DNA of 64,000 nucleotides, from contig NC_133390.1 in assembly GCF_047511655.1 (NCBI RefSeq), forward strand, positions 96,293,583 through 96,357,582. The letters are read 5' to 3'. A program made the position numbers and the translations under genes. The notes under the pieces are model-generated. The model was not told the origin of the DNA and searched no databases. It saw only the letters and a program-made list of their open reading frames with translations. Numbering within the stretch: the first letter of the stretch is position 1; every line of letters starts with the position of its first letter. This DNA comes from Castor canadensis. Lineage: Eukaryota; Chordata; Mammalia; Rodentia; Castoridae. Positions 46,461 through 58,990 of this stretch are shown here, piece by piece.

Positions 46461-47780
46461 AAACATATACACATAAAAATAAATAGAGCTCTTAATGTGA
46501 CAATAGGTAAAACTCAGGGTATATGCTATACAATTCACTTGAAATTGTGTCCAGAATTTTGTGTGAACATGTGCAAAGTGCTTTTCCCTGAGAAGAGTGT
46601 TGACAGCTTCTATCACATTCCCAGAGGAGCCAAAAGACCTCATATAAGTCCAGAACCACTGACAAAAAAATTAACCTTAAACAAAATAACTAATCTCCAA
46701 GTAATTAAAAATATCTAGTATATTTTATAAATGACTTTTCACTTTCTTTTCTATCCTGCTGATGTATTCCCTAATTTCAATGTGGGCTGCCACAAAGGCA
46801 GAAAGTGCACATATTATTTACTTTTTCATCCTAGTACAAACCAAAAAAAAAAAAAAAAAAGCAAATTGTTCAGGGTCTATCAGTGGATGTAGCAATTTTC
46901 ACTTTAAATTTATAAATCTAAATTGCCAACTTAGAAACTGTCAAATTGCCTCATTACTCTAGGATATTAAGACTATCCCTCAATCTATGGAAACAAATTT
47001 TATACAACCTTATAAAAGATGGTTTTTCTGAAAATTTTGTCATACGTGAAATGTGAAAATATCAGTTGTCTAACCCTTAGTACTCATAAAACTTGTACTT
47101 TGAAATAAAATGACAAACCTCTTTACACACACAGTGCTGTATTTCTATTGTACAATTAGAAATGCCTGCTTTGCTCCCCACCACTGACAGCTTTGTTTGC
47201 TGCAGCTTCTCTAGTTCCTTCACTGAAACAATCAAATCCACTCTGCTGCTCCAGATCCTCTTTTTCCACTTTATCCATTTGCTAAATGACTCTTGAACTA
47301 ATTTTTTAAAAGCATAACCCACATATCCTGGATCTTGAGCTAATGTAATCCCAAACAGTTAATAGTACTTGTAAGAGTCAATATCTTTAAGAAATATTGT
47401 TACTGTATTTTTGGAGTTAAAAACAGAAGACACAAATTTAAAATGATGTAACTCTATTAACCAGTTACTATTCTTTCTTAGAGATATTTTGCAATATACA
47501 CGCAAAACTACTTTTTACAAAAACAAAATTGGAATCATGCAATTTAGTTTTGCATCTTACATTTTTCAATTAGCCACAGAGTGTATTTTTTCCAAGTCAT
47601 TAAATACTGAAAGGAATTATTCTACTGCACGGCTGACAGGGCTCTTCTGATTATACCATTTTCTAAGCTAAAACATAAGAAGTAAAAAAAGCAGAGAGTA
47701 AACATTTTTAAAGCTCCTGATATGGGAATACTACTTTACCCTACACTTCCAAGACAGGAAAGGGTCATTTTGCCTCACCA
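46461..47780. other. ECT2 intron; no exon recognised
   Basis: A homopolymer A run lies at about 46843-46860. Short open frames (46416-46643, 47077-47322) lack splice context. 47460-47640 may be decayed L1. Confidence 0.45.
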
Positions 47781-47809
47781 GTCCTCTGTACCTTCCTTAA
47801 AAAAACAAA

Positions 47810-48800
47810 AACAAAAAAAACTTTTGTAGTTTGATTTGCAAATGAATTTTACATCTTGTTCTCTTTAAAATTTCTAGTAGGGAATATTTCTCCATATTTT
47901 CTGGCTCTTAAAATGTTCTTGTTGTGAATTACTATTTATATTCTTTGCCTATCTTTTTCTATTGGAATACTAGCATTTTTCTACTTAATTATGAAAGTGC
48001 TTTTAAGAAATGAAATTTTAAAAACAAGAAATGAATTGATCACATTTTTGCCACTATTTTCTCAAATTTTATTTTACCACTCATTTTATATTTTTTGATT
48101 ACTTTAACATAGATTATCTATTTGTTAAACTCGATGGATCTTTTTTATTTCTTACCATGCTTCTATGCCTTACCAAGTACTTCCCTATTTAAAAAGCAAA
48201 TATGTATCACCTATCTTTTTCTTATGTAAGTTTTTGAAACGCTTTCACTTTTTCACAATTAAGTCTTGTATCTATCTACAGCATGTAGATTAGGTTATAG
48301 ATTTAATTTCCTCTAAGTACGTAACCAATTTTCTTAGTACCATGCATTAACAATGTTAGTTAAGATTCTACATTTAGCACACAATAAAGTCCTATTTTAA
48401 GCCATCTATAGTTTTATATGGTCCACATATACATTTTCAAAGAGTGAAATAATGTTCTGATCATTCTAACTTTAAAAGGTAAAATTTAATAACTCATAGA
48501 GGAAGTACTATTATCTTATTATCTATTTCTGGGTATTGTTTTTCTTTAAAAATCATCTTTGGAATCATTCTGCCAAATTTCAAAGTTCCATACAGAATTT
48601 TATAGACACAGCAAAAAATTTAGAAATTAAAGATGACTCAATATCTTAGTACCAGTTTTCATTTCATTTGAGAGTAAAACAGGTCCCTTTGTTTTGTAGT
48701 TTTCTTAAAATAACTTTCATGTGTTTCTTATAAAGATATTTCTAGATATTTCATAACAAATTTTACTACAAAAGTCTTAATTTCCTAATTGGTAAATGTC
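47810..48800 (-). mobile_element. Ancient L1M ORF2 fragment
   Basis: Reversed ORF2 landmarks can be followed: TTTGTAGTTTGATTTGCAAA (47823), a block near 48550-48600 (AATCATTCTGCCAAATTTC) and TTTGTTTTGTAGTTTTCTTA (48687). No frame survives. Confidence 0.6.
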
Positions 48801-48989
48801 AGCATAACGGAAAACTACTGGCACATATGTATTTAATATATTGGGGCTACTTTCCTAAACTGTTAAAAGTTCTAACAGTTTTCAATGATTATTAATAATC
48901 TTGACAATCATTTCCAAAATAACTGAATAAACACGTTTATTCAGTCAGAAATCAGTCAGAAATGTGACTCAAACTCTGCTTTTCCCTGT

Positions 48990-49033
48990 ACACACACATA
49001 CACACACACACACACCACGCGTGCGTGCGCGCA
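48990..49033 (+). repeat. (CA)n repeat joined to alternating (GC/GT) tract
   Basis: About 12 CA units with one TA interruption run into CACGCGTGCGTGCGCGCA. The tract is almost wholly alternating purine-pyrimidine, the class of sequence that can adopt Z-DNA. Confidence 0.93.
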
Positions 49034-49124
49034 AGTTTTCACATTATGAAGACTGCCTACATACCATAGTACAGGAATCACATTTCCTAGATTGCTTTAC
49101 ATACAGCACCACAAACTAAGCATA

Positions 49125-49330
49125 GATGTATAGTGATGCACCACTTAACAACAGGGATCCATTCTGAAAAATGTATCATTAGGCAATTTCATCATTGTGC
49201 AAACATCTTAATGTGTACAGTGTACTTCCACAAAGAAGGCTACAGTGTCACTACACAATATAATCCTATAGGTCCACCACTGTATACATGACAGCTGTTG
49301 GCCAAAAAGTGTGTGGTATGACTGCATTTC
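49125..49330. repeat. Ancient interspersed repeat, family unassigned
   Basis: The block GATGCACCACTTAACAAC ... ATGTATCATTAGGCAATTTC resembles a dispersed mammalian repeat I have seen but cannot name with confidence. Confidence 0.45.
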
Positions 49331-49591
49331 ATTCAATCAACAAATTTACATTGAAAATCTAGTAAGATACATAGACAAATTCAGAAAAAAAATGTTTTAA
49401 CATTTAAATATTTTCCCATCGTTCTGGGTTCTTTTACATTACAAAGTAATCCATCAAAGTTCATTTGAAATGTGAACTTATCACATTGTTTTAAAAACTG
49501 AAAGCTGAAAAACCCAATGGATTCAGCTACAAAATAACTCAAAACAATAGGAGAACTTATTTGAAGTGACTGGCAAGAAAGTTAGCATACA

Positions 49592-49712
49592 GTCAGCCAG
49601 GCACAGTTTGCCCAGGCCTGCAATCTCAGTACTTCAGGAGGATGAATGAGAAGAATCAAGAGCTTGAAGGCAGCCTGCACTACACAGCAAGACCCATCTC
49701 AAAAAGATAACA
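49592..49712 (+). repeat. B1-like SINE monomer (diverged)
   Basis: CCAGGCACAGTTTGCCCAGG, TGCAATCTCAGTACTTCAGG and an end at ACCCATCTCAAAAAGA. Confidence 0.75.
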
Positions 49713-51000
49713 AGGGAAAATCCAACCCCTCTAACTCCCTAAAACACAAGACTAACATACACATCAAAGATTCACAATTTAAAAAAATTTAGAAACAGAA
49801 AATAACTTAGAAACAGCTAAAATATCAATTTATAATATAGTATTATGGAGAAAATGGCCTAGGTATAAACCTAATAAATGCACATTTTCAAAGAAAACTT
49901 TATGTCTATGGTTATAGTTCCAGAAAGAGAGAATAACAAAAGTCACGGACCTTAAAAGCCTAGTAGAATGAGAGTATGAGATATATTTTAATGTAGTTCT
50001 CCTATTATTATTATTATAACTATCACCAAACATATAATAACCACGATGAACTAAAAAGGGAAGAAGTAGCTTCATTATTTTTTCTCAATGAACAAATAAT
50101 TTGCTTCTGATTTGGGGAAGGAAAAGATAGATACAAGGTCTTTCTTTTACATTCTTCAAAGGCTCTGTATTCAGAATGAACCAAAGAGTATAAACACCTA
50201 GGTAGCTCATTAGTGGCTAAAATGACAACATAGATATTTGCTATGAAGCACTTCCTTTAGTTCTCTGCACAGAAGAAAGTAAGTAAGGTTAAGTTGCAGA
50301 CAAAAAGTGTCAAGTGGGGGTAACCTGTCAATAGTCCCAGGCTTCTGTTAATTTCCTTCCCATTCCCTCGTCTAAAAACATCCTTGTGGTTTTTAATCTA
50401 CTCCTCTAAATTTCTACAATAAAATAAAAATGAAATTTACAGCATAGCCAAAACTCATTTTTATAACATACTAATATAGTTCTAAAAATTTTTATGACTT
50501 GCTCAAAGCATGTCAAGCATTACAGAAGCTTTAAGAAGGCAAGAGTTTTTTAATCAGCCCCAAACTCACATGTACCTAAGACGAGTTCTGAAGACAGATG
50601 TGCTGTGCTTAAGATTAGAAAGTAAAAATTAATTTCTCCCATTGAGGTATATGATATCAATTTTAGAAGAAAGTGAGTGTCAGTTAAAGATTTTAGGACT
50701 CTATTCATGGGTGTTAATTCACAGAAAAATTACTAGCATTTCAGGTATCTTAAGCCAATGCACGTGAGTTATCAGACCTTTTGTCTCTCCCTTCTTTCCT
50801 TAAACTATACTGCCTTACTAGTCAGTCCTCAAGTTCCCAGATACTAAAGAAAAAGTATCTACTATCACATGTGCCCTCCCTAGTCCCTTGCATGTGCCTT
50901 GGCAATTTCCTCAAACTCTGTAATCATGTTGACAGCTTAGAGTTTCTTACTTACCAAATTAAGGTAGTACTAATAACAGACATATATATTAACAACTTAC
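49713..51000. other. ECT2 intron; no exon or repeat recognised
   Basis: AT-rich. Open frames at 49830-50075 and 50781-51026 have no domain and no matched splice sites. Confidence 0.45.
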
Positions 51001-51002
51001 TA

Positions 51003-51306
51003 CAGGTTGAACGATCCCTACTCTGAAAAATCCAAAATGTGCCAAAATCTAAAACTTCTTCAACAGTGACACAACACCATAATTGGAAGATTTTATAACT
51101 GATTCCATGTGACAGGTTGAAGTCAAAATGTAAATGAACTAAAAATATTGTATGACATTATATGGAACATAAATGAATTTCATGTTTAGACTTGAGTTCA
51201 ATTCCCAATATCTCATTATGCGTCTTAAATATTCCAAAATCTGAAAAAAAAAATCTAAAACACTTGTGGTCCCAAGCATTTCATTTATTTAGGGATACTC
51301 AACCTG
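51003..51306 (+). mobile_element. Tc1/mariner-type MITE with TA duplication
   Basis: Inverted ends CAGGTTGA ... TCAACCTG are flanked by TA on both sides (51001-51002 and 51307-51308), the target duplication of the Tc1/mariner superfamily. The inner sequence repeats the motif CCAAAATCTAAAAC / TCCAAAATCTGAA near each end. There is no transposase. A second copy lies at about 58784-58990. Confidence 0.82.
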
Positions 51307-51308
51307 TA

Positions 51309-51771
51309 TGTATACCTAATAACTAGCAGAAAAATTATAAATACAAATCATACTGGCTCAAAAGCACAAATGATTCATATATGTCTATTTTTATTCTATT
51401 CCTTATATAGTTAGAAGTTCTACTTACAAGTTTAAAAAATTCAAATAAATATTGCTACTCATAAGTACTCAGTGGTGGTGATTATATCTACATGTAGAGT
51501 TTTTGATTTTTGAAATAATACATAAAGAGTTAATGGCAAAGTATAGAATTATAGCAAAAAGTATTTAATTATCAAGTTAAATTGGGTTAGAGGGTACCAC
51601 TGTTTAAGGTCTTCAACAGAGCCACTACATGACCTCAGGCAATATGGGACATTATACGCATGGGGATAAAATCTATCAGGAAGGTATTAACAAGAATGAG
51701 GATGTCTGAACTTTAATGTTAGCTTTACAATAAATAGTCATTGCTCTTGGCTTTATTTTCACATGTTTAAA
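51309..51771. other. ECT2 intron; no feature recognised
   Basis: AT-rich intron sequence between the MITE and the L1 insertion. Confidence 0.4.
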
Positions 51772-51785
51772 AATAAAAGTTCTAA

Positions 51786-52970
51786 CAGAAATAACAGGGA
51801 AACCAGTTTTCCCACAGCAAAAAATTAGTACAGCAACCAGAAGGAAATGAAGAAAACAGATATCAGATCCAGACTCCAACAAAATGAAGATAAACTGTGC
51901 CAAAGAACCCAATGAAGCCCACAAGAATAATTTAAAAGAAGACATACTACAAGTACTCAATGAGAATTTTAGAGAGATGATACTGGGATAGGGTCAACAA
52001 AAATATACAGGAGACACTCAAGAAATTCCAAGACAACAAAAATAGAGAATTTGAAAAAGCAAAAGAAGAAATAAAGGAAACCATAGAAGCACTGTATAAT
52101 CACCGAAGTGAAACAGAGAACGTGATTAATAAAGAGATAAATGAACTCAGCACAAAAATACACAACATTAAAGAGGAAACCACCGAGGATATGGAAAACC
52201 TCAGAAAAAAGAATGAAACAGAACGGCAAAACAAAACGGAAGGCCAATCCAGCAGAATAGAACAAAAAGAAGACAGAATCTCAGAACTTGAGGATGAAAT
52301 GGTAATTAAAGGAAAAACCGAAGAACTATTAATTAAACAACTCAAGACCTGTGAAAAGAAAATGCAAGAACTCACCGACTCCATCAAAAGACCAATCTTG
52401 AGAATCATGGGCATCGAAGGAAAAGAGGTGCAAGCAAAGGGAATGTGTAATCTGTTCAACAAAATAATAACAGAAAATTTCCCAAATCTAGGGAAAGATA
52501 TTCCCATACAGATGCAAGAGGCCTCCAGGACACCAAACACACCAGATCAAAATAGAACTACCCCACAACATATCATCATTAAAACAACAAGTTCAGAAAC
52601 TAGGGAAAGAATACTGAAGACTGTAAGAGAGAAAAAACAAATAACATACAAAGGTAAACCCATCAAAATCACAGCAGACTTCTCAACAAAACATTAAAAG
52701 CAAGAAGAGCTTGTGGTGAGATCTTCCGGGCACTGAATGAAAATAACTTCAACCCCAGGATACTCTACCTAGACAAACTATCATTCAAAATAGATGGAGC
52801 AATAAAAGTCTTCCATGATAAGCAGAAACTAAAACAATATGTGTCCACAAAGCCACCACTACAAAAGATTCTGCAAGGGATTCTGCACACAGAAAGTGAA
52901 ACCCAACTCAACCATGAAGACAGGCAGCACAAAACCACAGGAAAAGAAAAAGCAAGAAAGTAGAGAGTAA
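51786..52970 (+). pseudogene. L1 ORF1 (5' truncated, broken)
   Basis: The longest surviving frame is 52122-52697 (191 codons): a Glu/Lys-rich coiled-coil-like segment (NLRKKNETERQNK) leading into the RNA-recognition-like domain around LRIMGIEGKEV and the C-terminal domain. A frameshift at about 52690 separates the last third. The ORF ends about 50 bp before ORF2. Confidence 0.88.
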
Positions 52971-53020
52971 CCTCAACTTAGGTACACACAATCAAACCTT
53001 CAAACAACTAAGACAACTAA

Positions 53021-56000
53021 ATGACAGAAATCACCACACACCTATCAGTACTAACACTAAATGTTAATGGAATTAATTCACCCATCAAAAGGCACCGCTT
53101 GACGAAATGGATTAAAAAGGAAGATCCAACAATTTGTTGCTTACAGGAGACCCATCTCACCGACAGAAATAAGCATAGGCTTAGGATGAAAGGCTGGAAG
53201 AAGATTTACCAAGCCAATGGCCCCCAAAAACAGGCAGGACTAGGAATACTTATCTCTATGACAAAGTAGACTTCAAACCTACATTGATCAAATGAGATAA
53301 AGAAGGACATTCCATACTAATAAAAGGGGAAATAGACCAAAAGGAAATAATAATCACCAACCTGTATGCACCCAATGTCAACACACTCAATTTCATCAAA
53401 CATACCCTGAAAGACCTAAAAGCATATATTAACTCCAACACAGTGGTTGTGGGAGACTTTACCCCATTATCATTAATAGCTAGGTCATCCAAACAAAAAA
53501 TCAATAAAGAAATCCAAGATCCAAAATATACAATAGATCAAATGGACCTAGTTGATGTCTACGGAACATTTCATCCAACTTCTACACAATATACATTCTT
53601 CTCAGCAGTCCATGGAACCTTCTCCAAAATAGATCATACCCTAGGACACAAAGCAAGCCTCAGCAAATATAAGGAAATAGAAATTATACCGTGCATACTA
53701 TCACAATGAAGTAAAACTAGAACTCAACAACAAAAGTAAAGACAAAAAACATGCAAACAGCTGGAAACTAAATAATTCATTACTAAATGAACAACGGATC
53801 ATTGATAAAATAAAAGAGGAAATTAAAAAGTTCCTGGAAGTCAATGAAAATGAAAATACAACCTACCAGAACCTATGGGACACAGCAAAGGCAGTCCTGC
53901 GAGGAAAGTTTATAGCCATGAGTGCGTATATTAAAAAGACTGAAAGATCCCAAATCAATGACCTAATGATACATCTCAAACTCCTAGAAAAACAAGAACA
54001 AACAAATCCCAAAACAAATAGAAGGAGAGAAATAATAAAAATAAGAGCTGAAATCAATGAAATAGAAACAAAAAAACCATACAAAGAATTAATGAAACAA
54101 AAAGTTGGTTCTTTGAAAAAATAAACAAGATCAACAGACCCCTAGCAAACCTGACTAAAATGAGGAGAGAAAAAACCCAAATTAGTAGAATCAGGAATGC
54201 AAAAGGGGAGATAACAACAAACACCATGGAAGTCCAAGAAATCATCAGAGACTACTTCGAGAACCTATATTCAAATTAATTCGAAAATCTTAAGAAAAGG
54301 ACAGATTTCTAGATACGTATGATCATCCAAAACTGAACCAAGAGGAAATTAATCACCTGAATAGATCTATAACACAAAATGAAATTGAAGCAGCAATCAA
54401 GAGTCTCCCCAAAAAGAAAAGTCCAGGACCTGATGGATTCTCTGCTGAGCTCTATCAGACCTTTAAAGAAGAACTGATACCAACCCTCCTTAAACTGTTC
54501 CACAAAATAGAAAGGGAAGGAAAACTGCCTAACACATTTTATAAAGCCAGTATTACACTAATCCCAAAACCAGGCAAAGACACCTCCAAAAAGGAGAACT
54601 ATAGGCCAATCTCCTTAATGAACATTGACGCAAAAATCCTCAACAAAATAATGGCAAACTGAATTCAACAACACATCAAAAAGATTATATTCACCACGAC
54701 CAAGTAGGCTTCATCCCAGGGATGCAGGGGTGGTTCAACATACGAAAATCAATAAACGTAATAAACCACATTAACAGAAGCAAAGACAAAAACCACTTGA
54801 TCATCTCAATAGATGCAGAAAAAGCCTTTGATAAGATCCAACACCATTTCATGATAAAAGCTCTAAGAAAATTAGGAATAGGAGGAAAGTACCTCAACAT
54901 TATAAAAGCTATATATGACAAATCTACAGCCAGCATTATACTTAACGGAGAAAAACAAACCATTTCCTCTAAAATCAGGAACCAGACAAGGATGCCCACC
55001 ATCTCCACTCCTATTCAACATAGTACTCGAATTCTTAGCCAGAGCAATTAGGCAAGAAGAAGGAATAAAAGGAATACAAATAGGTAAAGAAACTGTCAAA
55101 ACATCCCTATTTGCAGATGACATGATCCTGTAACTTAAAGACCCAAAAAACTCTACTCAGAAGCTTCTAGACATCATCAATAGCTACAGCAAGGTAGCAG
55201 GATATAAAATTGACATAGAAAAATCATTAGCATTTCTATACACTAATAATGAACAAACTGAAAAGGAATGTATGAAAACAATTCCATTTACAATAGCCTC
55301 AAAAAAATCAAATACCTAGGTGTAATCCTAACAAAAGATGTGAATGACCTCTACAAGGAAAACTATACACTTCTTAACAAAGAGACTGAAGAAGACTATA
55401 GAAATTGGGGAGATCTCCCATGCTCATGGATTGGTAGAATCAACATAGTAAAAATGTCTATATTCCCAAAAGTAATCTACATGTTTAATGCAATTCCCAT
55501 CAAAATTCCATGACATTCATTAAAGAGATTGAAAAATCTACCCTGAAATTTATATGGAAACACAAGAGGCCACGAATAGCCAAGGCAATACTCAGTCAAA
55601 AGAACAATGCTGGAGGTATCACAATACCTGACTTCAAACTATATTACAAAGCAATAACAATAAAAACAGCATGGTACTGGCACAAAAACAGACATGAAGA
55701 CCAGTGGAACAGAACAGAGGACCCAGATATGAAGCCAGACAACTATAACCAACTTGTCTTTGACAAAGGAGCTATAAATATACGATGGAGAAATAGCAGC
55801 CTCTTCAACAAAAACTGCTGGGAAAACTGGTTAGCAGTCTGCAAAAAACTGAAACTAGATCCATGTATATCACCCTATACCAAGATTAACTCAAAATGGA
55901 TCAAGGATCTTAATATCAGAGCCCAAACTCTAAAGTTGATACAGGAAAGAGTAGGAAATACTCTGGAATTAGTAGGTATAGGTAAGAACTTTCTCAACGA

Positions 56001-56837
56001 AACCCCAGCAGCACAGCAACTAAGAGATAGCATAGATAAATGGGACCTCATAAAACTAAAAAGCTTCTGTCATCAAAAGAAGTGGTCTCTAAACTTAAGA
56101 GAACACCCACAGAGTGGGAGAAAATATTTGCCAGCTACACATCAGACAAAGGACTGATAACCAGAATATATAGGGAACTTAAAAAACTAAATTCTCCCAA
56201 AACTAATGAACCAATAAAGAAATGGGCAAATGAACTAAACAGAACTTTCTCAAAAGAAGAAATTCAAATGGCAAAAAAACACATGAAAAAATGCTCACCA
56301 TCCCTAGCAATAAAGGAAATGCAAATTAAAACCAAACTAAGATTCCACCTCACCCCTGTTAGAATAGCCATCATCAGCAACACCACCAACAACAGGTGTT
56401 GGTGAGGATGCGGGGGAAAAGGAACCCTCTTACACTGTTGATGGGAATGTAAACTAGTACAACCACTCTGGAAAAAAATTTGGAGGCTACTTAAAACACT
56501 AAACATTGATCTACCATTTGATCCAGCAATACCACTCTTGGGGATATACCCAAAAGACTGTGACACAGGTTACTCCAGAGGCACCTGCACACCCATGTTT
56601 ATTCCAGCACTATTCACAATAGCCAAGTTATGCAATCAGCCAAGATGCCCCACCACTGACGAATGGATTAAGAAAATGTGGTATCTATATACAATGGAAT
56701 TTTATGCAGCCATGAAGAAGAATGAAATGTTATCATTCACTGGTAAATGGATGGAATTGGAGAACATCTTTCTGAGTGAGGTTAGCTTGGCCCAAAAGAC
56801 CAAACATCGTATGTTCTCCCTCATATGCAGACATTAG
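53021..56837 (+). pseudogene. L1 ORF2 (broken endonuclease/RT)
   Basis: The start ATG is intact and the first 82 codons read as the endonuclease N terminus (LTLNVNGINSP, then CCLQETH). The endonuclease GDFN motif has lost its Asn codon (GDF-TPLS, at 53460/53461). The later SKIDH catalytic block is present. The RT keeps F-A-D-D (55110-55121), but a stop follows four codons later (55131-55133). The longest open part is 55510-56157 (215 codons) in the region after RT. The Cys/His motif starts near 56395, where the frame meets a stop (56403-56405). Length is normal for L1 ORF2 (3.8 kb). Confidence 0.93.
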
Positions 56838-57404
56838 ATCAAGGGCAAACACAACAAGGGGATTGGACTTTGAGCACATGATAAAGGCGAGAGCACACAA
56901 GGGAGGGGTGAGGATAGGTAAGACACCTAAACAATTAGCTAGCATTTGTTGCCCTTAATGCAGAGAAACTAAAGCAGATACCTTAAAAGTAACTGAGGCC
57001 TACAGGAAAAGGGGACCAGGAACTAGAGAAAAGGTTAGATCAAAAAGAATTAACCTAGAAGGTAACACACACGCACAGGAAATTAATGTGAGTCAACTCC
57101 CTGTATAGCTATCCTTATCTCAACCAGGAACACTTGTTCCTTCCTATTATTGCCTATACTCTCTCTTCAACAAAATTAGAGATAAGGGCAAAATAGTTCC
57201 TGCCAGGTATCGAGGGGGTGGGGGAGAGAGGGAGGGGGCGGAGTGGGTGGTAAGGGAGGGGGTGGGGGCAGGGGGGAGAAATGATCCAAGCATTGTATTT
57301 ATGTATGAATAATAAAATTTTTAAAAAGTTAAAAATAAATAAAAGTTCTAATTCTTACATTATTTATGAATGGGCAAAATGAGTGAAGTAGTATAGAATA
57401 AAAT

Positions 57405-57482
57405 AGTTGTACTGGGGGAGAGGGGGAGATGGCCCTAACAATGTATATACATATGAATAAATGAATAAACAATAAAAAAAAG
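57405..57482 (+). mobile_element. LINE-1 3' tip
   Basis: GGGGGAGAGGGGGAGATGG, then AACAATGTATATACATATGA and an A-rich tail. It is a second, very short L1 insertion just after the 5.55-kb copy. Confidence 0.82.
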
Positions 57483-58782
57483 TGGTACTTATTTTAAACT
57501 TTTAATTAAGCAAGTTTCAATTATTTAGGACATCAAAAAATATGTAATAGAAATTCTTTAATGCCTATGGATTTAAATAATCAGAGATTTTTACATCTTT
57601 TATACATGTATTTACATCTTTATACATATATATTTAGAAACACTTTCTCTTCAACATGGCAAAATATTCTCAAAGAAGACATTGACTTAGGGATTTTTAA
57701 AAATTTACTATGTGTAAAATCTTAAATGTACAAAACAGCTCAACTGAAGTCACTAATATCTGAATTTATAAACAATTCTAAGAGCAAAATTTCAACAGAC
57801 TGAAGTAATTTTGTGGTATATATCAGAGCATAGTTAAATGTTTGCTGCCATCTTGTGGATAATTATATCTTATGAATTTTTTTGCATTTGTTAGTTATAT
57901 TTCAATTTTAGTATTATTAGCATCTGTGGCTAATAATTCAATAGGTTATACTTTAAAGGAAAATTTTCCATTAGCCTTTCATTTCAGTATTAGGGTTATA
58001 AATTTGGAAAAGGCTGCATAAACCATCTAGTTTCATATCCTAACAAATCCATTTCTACAATATTGAATTATTAGACTACTGCAAGGAAGCCCATTTTATA
58101 TATGAAAACCTGCAACTGGGAAACAAATTCTTCCTTACAATGAGTGTTTTGTAATCTTTATAACAAAAACCTTCCCATCATTTTTCTTGCTGGCATTTTG
58201 TTGCATGCACTAGCATTAATTCTTTCTATGAACCTTTTGGTGAAACAAACAATCCTTTATGTATGACAATATATAGTCTTGGTCAACTGAAATTTTAAAA
58301 AACAAACAAACCTAAAGGTCTGTTTATTGTTTAATACACTTAAGTAGGAGGATTTAATCATTATACTTAAGTCTTTCAATGTCAGACTTAACTGTGTTTT
58401 ATTCCCACAAGAATGTCCAAAGCAAATCTCACCATACTACAGTACTGAAAAGGGTCATCTATTATGTTAATACATTCAACTCAATTTCTGTCATTTGTGC
58501 AAAATAAAGTTTGTTTGGTTGGGTTTTTTTTCTATCTAGTACATGTCTATCCCATATACAGAGAAGACCTAGCATTCATCCCAAGATCTACTACAGGCTA
58601 CCAGATTTCCAGTAAGTCAGTTAACTTCAACATTTGATTTTCTCATCTGTCTTCACTTCAACCTGTATGATATAAAGATAATTGTATCTTCATGGTGGTA
58701 TTTGATTTTAAAAGTTGGTGTGAGAAAAATGGATTTGCAACTTCTTCTGATAAAGAAAGCAACACGCCACAGCCTTTTCACT
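57483..58782. other. ECT2 intron; no exon recognised
   Basis: AT-rich sequence without a supported exon. No repeat family was assigned. Confidence 0.45.
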
Positions 58783-58783
58783 A

Positions 58784-58990
58784 CAAGTTGGCCATCCCTA
58801 ATCCAAAAATTTGAAATCCAAAATGTTCCATAAATGGACACTGTGGTGCTCAAAAATTTTTGGATTTTGGAGCCATTTTGGACTTCATATTTTTAGATTT
58901 GGGATGCTGAACTAGTAAAGTCTATGCAAATATTCCAAAATCTGAAAACCTTCAAGAATCTGAAACACTTCTGTTCCTAAACATTCAGAA
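58784..58990 (+). mobile_element. MITE, second copy of the 51003 family
   Basis: TACAAGTTGGCCATCCCTAA at the left end and internal CCAAAATCTGAAAAC / AATCTGAAACACTTCTG match the copy at 51003-51306. The right inverted end has decayed. Confidence 0.7.

Larger units (their letters stand above)
51786..57337 (+). mobile_element. LINE-1, near full length (5.55 kb), antisense to ECT2
   Basis: Flanked by a perfect 14-bp target-site duplication (AATAAAAGTTCTAA at 51772-51785 and 57338-57351). It is truncated near the start of ORF1, so it lacks the 5' UTR promoter. Broken ORF1 (to about 52970), broken ORF2 (53021-56837) and a 3' UTR with a strongly G-rich block (about 57210-57275) follow. It lies in the ECT2 intron in the orientation opposite to the gene. 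Confidence 0.95.
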
